64,000 nucleotides of DNA from G963663315 sp965116335 (GCA_965116335.1 OZ220677.1:2170001-2234000), one strand, 5' to 3'; positions 35,117 through 45,274 are shown, counted from the first letter of the stretch. The notes: a model not told the origin generated them from the sequence alone. A program made the numbers and translations.

Positions 35117-38100
35117 TGACTCCGCTAAACGAAGATACGCTGGTTCAGGCGACGACCGCCGATTATCTGGAAGAGCAGTTAGGCTGGGAAAGTGTTTATG
35201 CTTATAACAATGAAAGCTTTGGCAAGGAAGGAATGCTTGGCAGGGGATCTGACAAAGACGTTGTACTCACCCGTTATCTCGGTGAGGCGCTGATCAAGTT
35301 CAATCCTGGCTTGCCGGATGCGGCCTATCAGGATGCGCTGCGCCAGATCACCGAAGCGCCAATTACTCAAAATACCCTGCAAATTAACCGTGAACAGTAC
35401 GAACTGATAAAAAGCGGTGTTCAGGCTCAGTTCCGCAATGCCAAAGGCGAGCTTGAGAGAAAGCGTCTGAAAGTTTTTGATTTCGACCACCCTGAAAATA
35501 ATCACTTCCTTTGTGCGCGCGAGCTATGGGTACGCGGTGATATTTACCGCCGCCGCGCCGACATTGTTGGTTTTGTCAATGGCCTTCCCTTGATGTTTAT
35601 CGAGTGCAAAACCATTCACAAGGACATCCGTCATGCCTACGAGCAAAACCTTTCCGATTACAAAGATACCATATCGCATCTCTTTCACCACAATGCCATT
35701 GTGATATTGGGGAATGGTGTCAATGACAAGGTCGGTTCGATATCCAGCAAGTTCGAGTATTTTAATGACTGGAAGCGTCAGGCCGAAGATGAGCCGGGCG
35801 TGGTGGATATGGAAACCTTGCTTAAAGGTATTTGTAACAAGCGCGATTTTCTCGATCTGTTTGAAAATTACACACTCTTTGATGAGAGCAAGGGTAAGCT
35901 GGTTAAAATTGTTGCACGTAACCATCAGTTCCTGGGCGTAAACCGTGCGATTGAGGCGGTGAAAAATCGCGAGGAGCGTAAAGGTAAGCTCGGTGTGTTC
36001 TGGCATACGCAAGGATCGGGCAAGTCCTATTCCATGGTATTCTTCGCTCGCAAAATCCACCGCAAGCTGGGCGGTAATTTTACCTTCCTGATTTGTACCG
36101 ACCGTGAAGATTTGGATGGGCAAATCTATAACACCTTCGCTGGCTGCGGCCTTGTCGATAATGATCAAGACCCATGTCGCGCCGGGTCGGGCGATCATTT
36201 GCGGCAACTATTGAACCAACACAAAGCCTATGTTTTCACGCTGGTACAGAAATTTAATAATGATATTGGCTCGCACGACTTTTATTCAGACCGCAACGAT
36301 ATTATTGTGATTACCGATGAAGCGCACCGCACCCAATATGGCCGATTGTCATTGAACCTTCGCAGTGCGCTGCCCAATGCCAGCTATATCGGCTTTACCG
36401 GAACGCCTCTGTTCAAGGATGAAGAAATTACCCGTCGCGTGTTCGGGGATTACATTTCCACTTATGACTTCCAACGTGCCGTTGAAGATAAAGCCACCGT
36501 GCCTCTTTACTACGATTCCAGGGGTGAGAAGCTTGGTCTCGCGACCAATCATCTCAACCAGAAGATTGCTGAAAAACTGGAAGAAATAGAGATTGAAGAT
36601 CAGGATGTTGCTGAACGCCTGGAACGAGAATTAAAGCGTGATTATCACATCATCACGGCGCAAGGCCGCCTGGAGCAAATAGCCGAAGACTTTGTTGAGC
36701 ATTACAGCATAGGCGGTCAAACCGGCAAGGCAATGTTGGTTTGTATCGACAAGATCACTTGTGTACGAATGCAGGAGATCATTCTTGAGAAGTGGCAGGC
36801 CAATATTGCCGGGTTAGAAAAGGAATTGCCCAGGCTCGCTGATGAGCAAGCCATCATGGATATGGAGCGCAAGCTTGCCTGGATGCGCGGAACCATCATG
36901 GCTGTGATGGTCAGCGAGGAGCAAGGCGAGGTCGATAAATTCCGCAGGTGGGGATTGGATGTCACGCCGCACCGCAGGTTGATCAAGGAAGGATTTGAAA
37001 CGCCTGACGGTAAGCGTATAGATATGGAAAGCGCTTTTAAGAAAGAGGATCATCCATTCCGCGTCGCTATTGTCTGCGCCATGTGGCTCACAGGTTTTGA
37101 CGTACCCGCTATGTCTACGCTTTACCTTGATAAGCCGCTCAAAGCGCATACGTTGATGCAGGCCATCGCTCGCGCTAACCGTGTGGCGGAAGGTAAGAAT
37201 AACGGTCTGATCGTTGATTATTGTGGAATTTTGAAAAACCTGCGCAAAGCCCTGGCTACCTTTGCAGGTCATACAGGCATTGACGGTAACGGAGATCAGC
37301 CATCACCAGAGCTTGACCCGGTAAGACCAGAAGAAGAACTGCTGGCAGACCTCGAAGAAACTATTGAGGCGATAAGGGCTTTTCTGGCGGCAAAAGAATT
37401 CAGACTGGAAGATGTTCTTGAAAAAACGGGCTTTGAACGCAACAAGGCTATCATTGACGCAAAAGAGGTTGTTAACCAAAACGACGAGACCCGCAAGCGA
37501 TTTGAAATTATCTGCCGTGAGGTATTTAAGAAGTTCAAGGCGTGCTTGACGATCAAAGCCATAAACAATTATCGCTCAGCCTACAATGCAATCAACATTA
37601 TCTATAAGAGCCTTCAAGAGGGTGTCGAGAAAGCGGATATTTCCGGCATCATGCGCGACTTACACGCCGTAATCGAGGCAAGCATAGAGCCGACAAGCGA
37701 GGTTAAAGAACCCGGTAAATTATACGACATCAGCAAAATTGACTTTGAACGGCTGAGAAAAGAGTTCGAACGCTCACCCGCGAAGAATACAACCGTACAA
37801 AGCCTCAAAGTAGCCATCGAGAAAAAGCTTCTTAAAATGCTCATGCAAAATCCAACGAGGACGGATTTTCAAAAGCACTACGAAGAGATTGTTAGTAATT
37901 ACAACAAAGAGAAAGACCATATAACCATCGAGGAGACATTTGAAGCCTTGTTAAAGCTGGTTGACGAACTGAGCGAAGAGGAAAAACGAGCTGTAAAAGA
38001 AGGCTTGTCGGAAGAGTCTTTAGCGCTATTCGATTTGCTACTGAAACCTGACCTTTCCAAAAAGGAAATTGATTGTCTCAAGAAAGTGGCCGACGGTTTA

Positions 38101-38328
38101 CGTAAAACCATTCGGGAAGAACTTGACCGCATGCAAAACTTCGCCGCCAAGCAAGGTGCGCGTGATGCAATAAAAGTTAAGATTCAGGATTTCTTGTGGG
38201 ATGAGAAAACCGGTTTGCCTGAAAGTTTCGCGGCTGATGAGATTCATGAAAAAACTGATGCGGTGTTTACGTACTTGTTAATTTCCAACAAAAGTGGTGA
38301 ATTACCCAATATCGCAAGATCGTGGTAG
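35113..38328 (+). CDS. hsdR: Type I restriction enzyme, endonuclease/translocase subunit
   Basis: 1071 residues, full length. The N-terminal PD-(D/E)xK nuclease shows RADIVGFVNGLPLMFIECKT. The SF2 translocase has Walker A WHTQGSGKSYSMVF, DEAH in IVITDEAHRTQYG, GFTGTPLF and a helicase C-domain (VCAMWLTGFDVPAMSTLYLD, MQAIARANRV). A helical C-terminus binds the methylase core. The gene starts 95 bases beyond the IS, so its expression now depends on readthrough of the IS or a promoter within it. Confidence 0.94.
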   Translation: MMTPLNEDTLVQATTADYLEEQLGWESVYAYNNESFGKEGMLGRGSDKDVVLTRYLGEALIKFNPGLPDAAYQDALRQITEAPITQNTLQINREQYELIKSGVQAQFRNAKGELERKRLKVFDFDHPENNHFLCARELWVRGDIYRRRADIVGFVNGLPLMFIECKTIHKDIRHAYEQNLSDYKDTISHLFHHNAIVILGNGVNDKVGSISSKFEYFNDWKRQAEDEPGVVDMETLLKGICNKRDFLDLFENYTLFDESKGKLVKIVARNHQFLGVNRAIEAVKNREERKGKLGVFWHTQGSGKSYSMVFFARKIHRKLGGNFTFLICTDREDLDGQIYNTFAGCGLVDNDQDPCRAGSGDHLRQLLNQHKAYVFTLVQKFNNDIGSHDFYSDRNDIIVITDEAHRTQYGRLSLNLRSALPNASYIGFTGTPLFKDEEITRRVFGDYISTYDFQRAVEDKATVPLYYDSRGEKLGLATNHLNQKIAEKLEEIEIEDQDVAERLERELKRDYHIITAQGRLEQIAEDFVEHYSIGGQTGKAMLVCIDKITCVRMQEIILEKWQANIAGLEKELPRLADEQAIMDMERKLAWMRGTIMAVMVSEEQGEVDKFRRWGLDVTPHRRLIKEGFETPDGKRIDMESAFKKEDHPFRVAIVCAMWLTGFDVPAMSTLYLDKPLKAHTLMQAIARANRVAEGKNNGLIVDYCGILKNLRKALATFAGHTGIDGNGDQPSPELDPVRPEEELLADLEETIEAIRAFLAAKEFRLEDVLEKTGFERNKAIIDAKEVVNQNDETRKRFEIICREVFKKFKACLTIKAINNYRSAYNAINIIYKSLQEGVEKADISGIMRDLHAVIEASIEPTSEVKEPGKLYDISKIDFERLRKEFERSPAKNTTVQSLKVAIEKKLLKMLMQNPTRTDFQKHYEEIVSNYNKEKDHITIEETFEALLKLVDELSEEEKRAVKEGLSEESLALFDLLLKPDLSKKEIDCLKKVADGLRKTIREELDRMQNFAAKQGARDAIKVKIQDFLWDEKTGLPESFAADEIHEKTDAVFTYLLISNKSGELPNIARSW

Positions 38329-38373
38329 AAGTCAGCGTTTGCCAGTATTCGGGTGTCGTGGTACTATCCGCGA

Positions 38374-38622
38374 ATGGCTGATCCGACAAACAGCGAATTG
38401 GCGCGACAGATGGCCACCCTGGAGGAACGCATGAATACCCACCAAGCTGAGTACAAGACCGACATTGCTCAATTATCCGGAGACACACGGAGCGCGATAG
38501 AGCGACTGCGGGCGGATATGGCAAGCCGGGAAACCCGAATCATTCTTTCCGTGTTCGGAGCCGCCGCTCTGGCAACCGCCGTCCTGGGCTTCCTGATTCG
38601 AATGCCAGCGGGCGCCGCTTGA
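38374..38622 (+). CDS. Small coiled-coil protein with C-terminal membrane anchor
   Basis: 82 residues from the ATG at 38374 (MADPTNSELARQM). A coiled coil of about 50 residues (LARQMATLEERMNTHQAE onwards) is followed by one membrane helix (IILSVFGAAALATAVLGFLI). It resembles the DUF1640-like small proteins later in the window in layout but not clearly in sequence. The function is unknown. Confidence 0.55.
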   Translation: MADPTNSELARQMATLEERMNTHQAEYKTDIAQLSGDTRSAIERLRADMASRETRIILSVFGAAALATAVLGFLIRMPAGAA

Positions 38623-38648
38623 TCCACTGAACTGACGAATCAACGGAA

Positions 38649-40124
38649 TCAGCGCATCACAAAAGGGTTTGCCATCGGCTGGCTGGATGTATTGATCCAG
38701 ACCGTTTTTGTTCGTGTGTAATCCAGCACCGCCTCAAGACCGGCTTCACGACCGAATCCACTGTGGCCGAATCCACCGAAAGGCGCGATAGGCGAGATCG
38801 CGCGATAGGTATTCACCCACACGATTCCAGAGCGGATTTTCGAGCTTACCCGATGCGCTCGCGCCAGGTTTTCTGTGAAGACTCCTGCACCCAATCCGAA
38901 CTTCGTATGATTGGCCATGGCGATCCCTTCCTCTTCATCCCGGAACCTGAGGGCGCTCAATACCGGACCGAACATTTCATGCCGGACGGTCTCAATTTGC
39001 TGGTCAGGACAACCCAGAATAGTGGGTTCATAGTAAAACCCCTTGTCTAATGATTCAGGCCGTCGGCCTCCATAATGCAGTTCGGCACCCTGCTCGCAGG
39101 ATTTTCCCACTGCTGCGATAACACGGTCCAGTTGCGCCCTGGTTGCCAGTGGTCCCATCTGGGTATCGTCTGCCAATGGATCACCGATCCGGATCTGTTT
39201 CGCCCTCTGCACGACCCGCTCGATAATTTCATCATGAATTCCTTCCTGTATGAATACCCGTGACCCGGCCACACAGCTTTGCCCGGAAGCACCGAAATTA
39301 CCGGCGATAATACCATTTACGGCACCCTGTATATCTGCATCGTCAAACACTACGATCGGGGATTTCCCGCCCAACTCCAATGAAACCAGCGCATAGTTGC
39401 GGCTGGTATTTTCGATCACCTTCGAGGCTGTTTCCGGGCCGCCGGTAAAGGCTACTCTGGCGACATCGGGATGGCTGGTCAGAATCCGGCCACAAGGGTC
39501 GCCGTAGCCGGTGATAATGTTCACCACTCCCGGTGGGAACCCGGCCTGATCGACAATTTTCGCGAACTCGAACATCGGCGCGGGGGCCTCTTCAGAAGCC
39601 TTCAACACGATGGTATTTCCCGCCGCCAGCGCGGGGCCGAGTTTGGTTGCAGTCAAAAACATCTGTGCATTCCACGGCACTACCGCAGCCGCCACTCCGA
39701 TTGGTTCGCGAGTAGTGAAAACATGCATGTCCGGCTTGTCAATCGGCAGTGTGGCGCCTTCGATCTTGTCAGCCATGCCTGCGAAATAATGATAGTAGTC
39801 ACGCACATACCCGGTCTGCCCACGAGTTTCCTTGAGCAGTTTCCCGCTGTCGATGGTTTCAATATCACCGAGATGATCCGCCTTCTCTGCAATCAAATCA
39901 CCCAGCCGGTACAGGATTCTGCCGCGGGCAGTCGGCGTCATTTTTGACCAGGGGCCTTCAAAAAGTGCGTTTTTGGCAGCCTCGACCGCCCGGTTCACAT
40001 CGTCTTCGCTCGCAGCAGGAGCCTGTGCCCAGGGTTGTTCATTAGCCGGATTGATCGAGACCAGGGTGGCTCCGTCCGAAGCATCTCCCCATTCTCCATT
40101 AATATAATGCTGATATTGTTTCAT
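38649..40124 (-). CDS. NAD(P)-dependent aldehyde dehydrogenase
   Basis: 491 residues, typical length. It has VVPWNAQMF (substrate/NAD region), the NAD fold ITGYGDPCG...VAFTGGPETASK, the general base in SLELGGKSPIVVFDDADI, and the catalytic cysteine in NFGASGQSCVAGSRVFI. C-terminal EMFGPVLSALRF and SPIAPFGGFGHSGFGREAG are conserved. It oxidises an aldehyde to the acid. The start overlaps the hydrolase stop (ATGA), so it is the last gene of a three-gene minus-strand operon. The substrate is unknown. Confidence 0.93.
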   Translation of the reverse strand: MKQYQHYINGEWGDASDGATLVSINPANEQPWAQAPAASEDDVNRAVEAAKNALFEGPWSKMTPTARGRILYRLGDLIAEKADHLGDIETIDSGKLLKETRGQTGYVRDYYHYFAGMADKIEGATLPIDKPDMHVFTTREPIGVAAAVVPWNAQMFLTATKLGPALAAGNTIVLKASEEAPAPMFEFAKIVDQAGFPPGVVNIITGYGDPCGRILTSHPDVARVAFTGGPETASKVIENTSRNYALVSLELGGKSPIVVFDDADIQGAVNGIIAGNFGASGQSCVAGSRVFIQEGIHDEIIERVVQRAKQIRIGDPLADDTQMGPLATRAQLDRVIAAVGKSCEQGAELHYGGRRPESLDKGFYYEPTILGCPDQQIETVRHEMFGPVLSALRFRDEEEGIAMANHTKFGLGAGVFTENLARAHRVSSKIRSGIVWVNTYRAISPIAPFGGFGHSGFGREAGLEAVLDYTRTKTVWINTSSQPMANPFVMR

Positions 40125-40945
40125 GTTTGATTTTCTTCTGTTTGATGTTTGTTCAGGAATGTCAGTACCTGATCAACCAGTAATCCGGCGTGCTCAACCG
40201 GTGCCATGTGATAGTGTCCGGGATTTATGGTAAGTTCCGAATGGGGCAGGTCGCGAGACAGTGCCTGCGACATCGCGGCAGTGGAACCGGTCTCGGCAGC
40301 GCCCGTAATCACCAGGGCGGGGCTATCAAAATGGTTCAACGAATAACGCTTCATTTCAGTTTCAGCATGACAAAAGAAATAGTAGGCTTTCAGGTAGCCA
40401 TCGTCTTTGTGCTGTGAAAATACTCGGCGAATGTCATCCATTTTATCTGGATTAAGGGCGATATACTGCTCGCTGAACCAGCGTCTGAGTGCCAATTCGA
40501 CCATCACCATTGGACCCTGATCCCGGGTAATTCGATAGCGCTCCCTGACCGCCTCACACTGCTCATGCGTTCTTCGATACGTACTGTGCAAGAACACCGC
40601 ATGGGTCAATCTGGAACCATATAACGAAACCGTCGCCTGGGTGATCACGGCGCCGAGCGAGAATCCGATCAACGCAAATCGGTCAATCCCGAGATGATCG
40701 ACGAGGTCCATGAGTTGAGTGACGAAACCGTGGGCAGTGCGAGGGCCTTCGGGATTAGCCGAGTGACCATGTCCGAACAGGTCATAAGTCAGTACGGCAT
40801 GGCTTGGCGACAAGAGCCCAACCCAGGGTTGCCACATATCCTGACTCAATCCCACGCCGTGTATCAGGACAACGACCGGCTTGTGCCTGTCCTGCCCGGT
40901 CAGTCTGTAACAGGTTCCCCGGTGAAACTGCGGCTGGATACTCAT
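40121..40945 (-). CDS. Alpha/beta-fold hydrolase
   Basis: 274 residues. The oxyanion region is VVLIHGVGLSQDMWQP, the nucleophile elbow ALIGFSLGAVITQA (GFSLG), the acid lies near LVITGAAETGSTA, and the histidine is in NPGHYHMAPVEH. It is similar in layout to enol-lactone or C-C bond hydrolases. It sits between the flavin reductase (15 bases upstream) and the aldehyde dehydrogenase, so a ring-opening or ester-cleavage step in the same pathway is plausible. Confidence 0.86.
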   Translation of the reverse strand: MSIQPQFHRGTCYRLTGQDRHKPVVVLIHGVGLSQDMWQPWVGLLSPSHAVLTYDLFGHGHSANPEGPRTAHGFVTQLMDLVDHLGIDRFALIGFSLGAVITQATVSLYGSRLTHAVFLHSTYRRTHEQCEAVRERYRITRDQGPMVMVELALRRWFSEQYIALNPDKMDDIRRVFSQHKDDGYLKAYYFFCHAETEMKRYSLNHFDSPALVITGAAETGSTAAMSQALSRDLPHSELTINPGHYHMAPVEHAGLLVDQVLTFLNKHQTEENQT

Positions 40946-40960
40946 AAGCCCTGAGCCAAT

Positions 40961-41884
40961 CTATTCTGTAAGTATTTTGACCGCACCATCCCGGTGGCCG
41001 CCGAAATACACACCATATCTGCCACGTTCTGATTCTGCGATATATCGTTCAAGCATGGTTCGGGTCGCTGCGGATTTGATCCGGCGCCATGGGATTTGTT
41101 CGGGGAACCAGAAATTATCCTCGATCAGGCCGGTATTCACCGTAGCTCGATAGTAAATGAACTGCCGCCCGGATTGCTCATGTTCGAACACAGCGAACAA
41201 TGAACGGATACTGATCTCGATACCCAGGTCGGACAAGGTTTTAAGGAGTTTCGCCAGGGAGCCGGATTCACCCTTCTGTCCGCTGGCCGGAACATGTAGC
41301 TCCCGGGTCTCAATATCCTCAATCAACAGCAGTTTGCCTTCATGCTCGACGATGGCTCCGACAACCACATCGGCACTGGCGGAAACCGCTCTGAAAGCGG
41401 ACTGCTCCAACCCCAGCCTGAGATAACCGCCTCGCACATAGCCCAGGCCAATCTTTTCATTGTAATCATAGCTCAAAACCTCACCCAGAATAATGACATG
41501 ATCGCCAGCGTCAATCACTTGCTTCCGCCGACACTCGAACCAGGCACAGCACCCATCCACCAGAGGGTAACCGCATGAACTCATGGTACAGTCGGTAATA
41601 TCGAACTTATCCGGTCTTTTCGACGCAAACAGCCCGGATGTCTCGATCTGTTCCTCGGACAATATACTGACGGCGAATCCTGAGCAACTGGTAAACACCT
41701 CAAAACTTTCGGCGGCCTTGTCTACGCATATCAGCAATATGGGCGGATCGAGCGAAACAGAGGTGAAGGAATTGGCGGTAAATCCACGGGGAATACCTCC
41801 TTTCTCCCGGGTCGTCACCACCGTCACCCCGGTCAGAAAGGCGCCAAAAGCATTCTTTAATTCTCTTAAATCAGACTTTCCCAA
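40961..41884 (-). CDS. Flavin reductase fused to a degenerate Nudix-like domain
   Basis: 307 residues. Residues 1-160 are an HpaC/DIM6-type flavin reductase (GAFLTGVTVVTTREKGGIPR, FTANSFTSVSLDPPILLICV, GDHVIILGEVLS), which supplies reduced flavin to a monooxygenase. Residues 171-290 have a Nudix fold pattern (VVVGAIVEHEGKLLLIED, SLFAVFEHEQSGRQFIYYRA). The Nudix box is eroded: GQKGES...LLKTLSDLGI lacks the REUxEE metal-binding glutamates. The second half may therefore be a ligand-sensing or structural domain. No partner monooxygenase is encoded nearby. Confidence 0.82.
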   Translation of the reverse strand: MGKSDLRELKNAFGAFLTGVTVVTTREKGGIPRGFTANSFTSVSLDPPILLICVDKAAESFEVFTSCSGFAVSILSEEQIETSGLFASKRPDKFDITDCTMSSCGYPLVDGCCAWFECRRKQVIDAGDHVIILGEVLSYDYNEKIGLGYVRGGYLRLGLEQSAFRAVSASADVVVGAIVEHEGKLLLIEDIETRELHVPASGQKGESGSLAKLLKTLSDLGIEISIRSLFAVFEHEQSGRQFIYYRATVNTGLIEDNFWFPEQIPWRRIKSAATRTMLERYIAESERGRYGVYFGGHRDGAVKILTE

Positions 41885-42052
41885 AATCCGCAGCCATCCA
41901 TCAGGGTCATTGAATAGTCAAATCGGAGCACAATTTGATCGCAGGAACCACCTTGTCATGTCCAAAGGTGCAATGAATATTCTAACCGATTTGCAAATAA
42001 TTAAACATTTATGCGATATTCTCTCACTCACACCTAATCCAGGGCACAGGAC

Positions 42053-42364
42053 ATGACAGAAGACAAACGCAAGGCGCGTGTCGTAATGGCGACAGACAGT
42101 GAATGGCAGATAATCAGCGAGCGGGCGGAGAGGGCTCGCATGTCGACTTCAGGCTTCATCGTTGACCGCTCCATCGCAGCCACGCAGGGAGAGTCTGATG
42201 ACAACCTGCCGATACCGCTCTGCCGCAGGGTGGCCCGGGATGTGCTGGCGCTGTCCCGTATCGAAGAACTCCGCTATCGAGATGCGGGTAAGATCGGTGA
42301 ATGGGAGGAGATCATCGCCACTGCCGAAGCGGCTATCGAGACGGAGGAAACAGCAGGACATTAA
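42053..42364 (+). CDS. Ribbon-helix-helix-like relaxosome accessory candidate
   Basis: 103 residues. The N-terminus KARVVMATDSEWQIISERAE then RARMSTSGFIVDRSIA fits a CopG/MobC-like beta-strand plus two-helix DNA-binding fold. The C-terminal half is helical (VLALSRIEELRYRDAGKIGEW). It converges on the relaxase gene with 30 bases between. Such proteins nick-assist or autoregulate in mobilisation modules; this assignment is from fold pattern and location. Confidence 0.55.
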   Translation: MTEDKRKARVVMATDSEWQIISERAERARMSTSGFIVDRSIAATQGESDDNLPIPLCRRVARDVLALSRIEELRYRDAGKIGEWEEIIATAEAAIETEETAGH

Positions 42365-42394
42365 GGTGCTGGCTTCAATGCAATTCCAGCTACT

Positions 42395-45091
42395 TTACAG
42401 GTCCATATCCAGGTCCCAACTCACGTCACCGCGCTCACGGCCCATGCCCTCTTGCCGTTCAGCCGTGTTCTCCTCCTGCAGTTCCATCAGCGCTTCGCGG
42501 TTGTCTGTCAGCACCACCGCATGGCCCGACCGCTGGCTGATTTCCAGCCAGAACTTACTCTGGTCACTCAACAGGCCGTGACCCGAATCCAGTGCCACGA
42601 TCACATCGTCCTGCTCTATCCTTTGCCCCGCCTGTATGGTCGATGCGTAAGCATACTCGATATACCGGAGTTGCAGGTCGTCCTGATCAAGCTCCAGCGT
42701 CCTGCCGTCATCCGTTCGCAGCTGCACAGTATCGTGGCTGATTGAGCGGATTGCGGCCTGATCGAAGCGAGCCAATCCCCTGTCATCGTCTTCGCGAGTC
42801 CAGCGAATGCGGTCCCCGGTGCGAATACGGATACGGGTTGTTTCACAAAGCTCAAGGTGCGAACAGACGGCACCGTGCGCGGTGATACGGCGAGGTCTGC
42901 CGTCGGCATGGTCGAACCAGATATGGTCATTCTCTACCACAGTCACTGTGCACAGGTCACCGGCACGTATGCCAAATTGTGAAAGATCGTTATGAAAGAC
43001 CGCGACATCTCCCTCACGCCAGTTGTGCGTGTTGTCCTTCTGCGCCTGTGTCAATCCGAGTCCAACCAGGGTTTCAATCACAAGCTCGCGCCCGTGCAGC
43101 GCATCCTCCTCCTCGAGTCTCTCGCGCACGACCTCGTTGATAGGCTCGCGCAACTCGCGGGTTGATGCCAGAATCGCCGTATTTGTACGTGCCTCTGGCA
43201 ACAACTCCAGCCAGATTCGGGCCGCTGTCTCACCGAGACGGTCAGCTGCGACCGGATGCAGGTTCTCTCCCGGTTTTCCGGGCACCGTTTCCGGTTCACT
43301 CCCGATCACGTCAAGCGCACTCGCCTGCAATCCCGGATTACGCTGACGCCGGATATCGTCCATTAACACGGTCTGCATCCCGGCCTCGCGAAGCTGCCGG
43401 AAGGGTTGTCCGGCGCCGACTGCCCGCAGTTGTCGCCGGTCTCCGACCAGCGCCAGCCGTCCGACGTCGAGGCGGTTGGCGATTCGGATCAGCCGTCGCG
43501 CCTGTTCCGTCGATACCTGCGCCATGTCGTCAACCACCAGGATTGAACCGGAGAAATCCTTGCGAAGTTGATTTATTGTCGCCGCATCGACCAGGTTGTC
43601 GGCCACGTCCCGGTGACTCTCCAGGAAGCCTTGCAGGGTACGGCTGACGATGCCGGGTTCCCGCGTCAGTGCACGCATCGCGGTGGGCGAGTCCGCCAGC
43701 CCGATGAGTAAACGTCCTTGCGCCAGCGCACTCACCCGGCGCAGCATGTCTACCTTGCCGGTTCCTGCATAGACCTGCACTCCGACCACCCGATCACGGC
43801 TGGCGAGAACAGTCTGTATTGCGTCGACCTGGCTGCTGGTCAGCCCGTCAGCAGTCGTCTGCTCCGCCACCCATGCTGCCGGCAGTATGGGCTCGGTTGC
43901 GCCAATACCTTCCATCATCCCCGTGATCACCTCCTGCTGTGCGCGTACCGTGCGGTCGGTCACGAACGACGCGCCGATGCCCCGCCGCATACCCGCAATC
44001 AGGTGACCATCCGTACACATCCGGTCGGTGGCTTCATCCAGATCGGCAATCATAAAACGACCGGCGGCATGGCCGAGAGCCAGCGTGGTCAGGTCGCGTT
44101 GCGCGAATACCGGAGGACGTTCTTCGAGCCGTTCCGCCGCCTGCCATACGGCCTCCAGCGGCGAGTATTGCGGGACTGTATCGCGCACACTGTCCTGGTT
44201 TAACTTGTCGACTCCCAGTTCCTCTGCCTGTTGCTGCCAACGAGCAGTCAATACCTCCCAATGGGGCTCATTCTTGCGTAACCGTGTTGCCAATGCCGCC
44301 TGCCGGGCCCGCCCGGCGTTATATTCCCACCCCTTCTCCGCGATATAATCAAGCATATCCCGGCGTCGACTGGAAAACGCCTGTAGCGCTCCCCGGTCAC
44401 GACCTGCGATCTCGAAACCCGGCACACGGCCAATCATGGATGGCGCCAGCGCAAAACCCAGCTGCCGCAACCGCCGCGCCAGTTCGTTGCGATAGAATGC
44501 GCCGATCAGCTTCTGGTTCCGCTTCAGGTCCCCGGTCTCGATGCCCCGCCATTTGCCATTCTTGTCATGAGTCATGTTGGCAATCACACAGTGGGTATGA
44601 AGCTGTGGGTCGAGATTGCGGCTGGCAACATGGCGGAAGGTCGCCGCCACCATTGTCGGTGCGGGCACCCGCTCCATCTTGCGCTCCGTACGATTCCAGA
44701 CCCGGGTCTGCACAATGCGCTGTTCCACGAACTCAAGGGTAGTACGCATGGCCGAGTCATGAGCGTTTCGCACCTGCTCATTACCCTGCACAAGGGCTTC
44801 CAGCGAAACCGATTTGGGCGCGGACAAGGTCAGATCGACCCCCGCCCGGTGTTCGTGCTCACCATCGCGAATGCGCCCCAACCGGACATCCGTCTCTGGC
44901 ACATAGCCATCCAATACCGAACGGAATTGCGCGGCATCAATGTGGCCGGAAAGACCGAGTTCAACCGCACCCTGCCCAAGCCAGTGACTCGCCTCGCGGT
45001 GCTCCGGGTCGTTCTTCGAGTAATAACCGTCCTTCTCGAAGTATTGAACCGTCGAGGAGGCGGATGTGATATTGCATACTGATGCGACCAT
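42395..45091 (-). CDS. MobF-family (TrwC/TraI-like) relaxase with altered helicase motifs
   Basis: 898 residues. The N-terminal relaxase domain has tyrosines Tyr17 and Tyr23/24 (YFEKDGYY), the conserved LTLSAPKSVSLEA (87-99), and metal ligands H154, H165 and H167 (HVASRNLDPQLHTH). A RecD-like SF1 helicase region follows, but Walker A is AGTGKV (442-447) where Thr/Ser is expected, and motif II is VVDDMA (519-524) instead of VVDEA. GDRRQLRAVGAGQPF (550-564) is retained. Relaxases nick oriT and pilot the strand in conjugation. No mating-pair genes are present here, so it is probably the remnant of an integrated plasmid or ICE. DNA cleavage may survive while unwinding is doubtful. Confidence 0.88.
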   Translation of the reverse strand: MVASVCNITSASSTVQYFEKDGYYSKNDPEHREASHWLGQGAVELGLSGHIDAAQFRSVLDGYVPETDVRLGRIRDGEHEHRAGVDLTLSAPKSVSLEALVQGNEQVRNAHDSAMRTTLEFVEQRIVQTRVWNRTERKMERVPAPTMVAATFRHVASRNLDPQLHTHCVIANMTHDKNGKWRGIETGDLKRNQKLIGAFYRNELARRLRQLGFALAPSMIGRVPGFEIAGRDRGALQAFSSRRRDMLDYIAEKGWEYNAGRARQAALATRLRKNEPHWEVLTARWQQQAEELGVDKLNQDSVRDTVPQYSPLEAVWQAAERLEERPPVFAQRDLTTLALGHAAGRFMIADLDEATDRMCTDGHLIAGMRRGIGASFVTDRTVRAQQEVITGMMEGIGATEPILPAAWVAEQTTADGLTSSQVDAIQTVLASRDRVVGVQVYAGTGKVDMLRRVSALAQGRLLIGLADSPTAMRALTREPGIVSRTLQGFLESHRDVADNLVDAATINQLRKDFSGSILVVDDMAQVSTEQARRLIRIANRLDVGRLALVGDRRQLRAVGAGQPFRQLREAGMQTVLMDDIRRQRNPGLQASALDVIGSEPETVPGKPGENLHPVAADRLGETAARIWLELLPEARTNTAILASTRELREPINEVVRERLEEEDALHGRELVIETLVGLGLTQAQKDNTHNWREGDVAVFHNDLSQFGIRAGDLCTVTVVENDHIWFDHADGRPRRITAHGAVCSHLELCETTRIRIRTGDRIRWTREDDDRGLARFDQAAIRSISHDTVQLRTDDGRTLELDQDDLQLRYIEYAYASTIQAGQRIEQDDVIVALDSGHGLLSDQSKFWLEISQRSGHAVVLTDNREALMELQEENTAERQEGMGRERGDVSWDLDMDL

Positions 45092-45274
45092 CGGTGGATT
45101 CTACACGAGATTCAGTGCAAAAATGTGCGCGAACGCAAACCCGTACTGTTAAAATGCTATCGAAACAATCATAACCTCATTGCAGTCCGTCCTCACCTGT
45201 GACCGGTATCGATCAGGCTTGTCGGATACAATGTTTACCCAAAAGCGGCTATTACCAACAGGAATGGGAGAGAG

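Noticed and set aside
42452..45082. Long plus-strand frames across the relaxase gene
   Set aside because: They are antisense shadows of a GC-rich gene: they lack motifs, and the minus-strand frame has relaxase signatures throughout.
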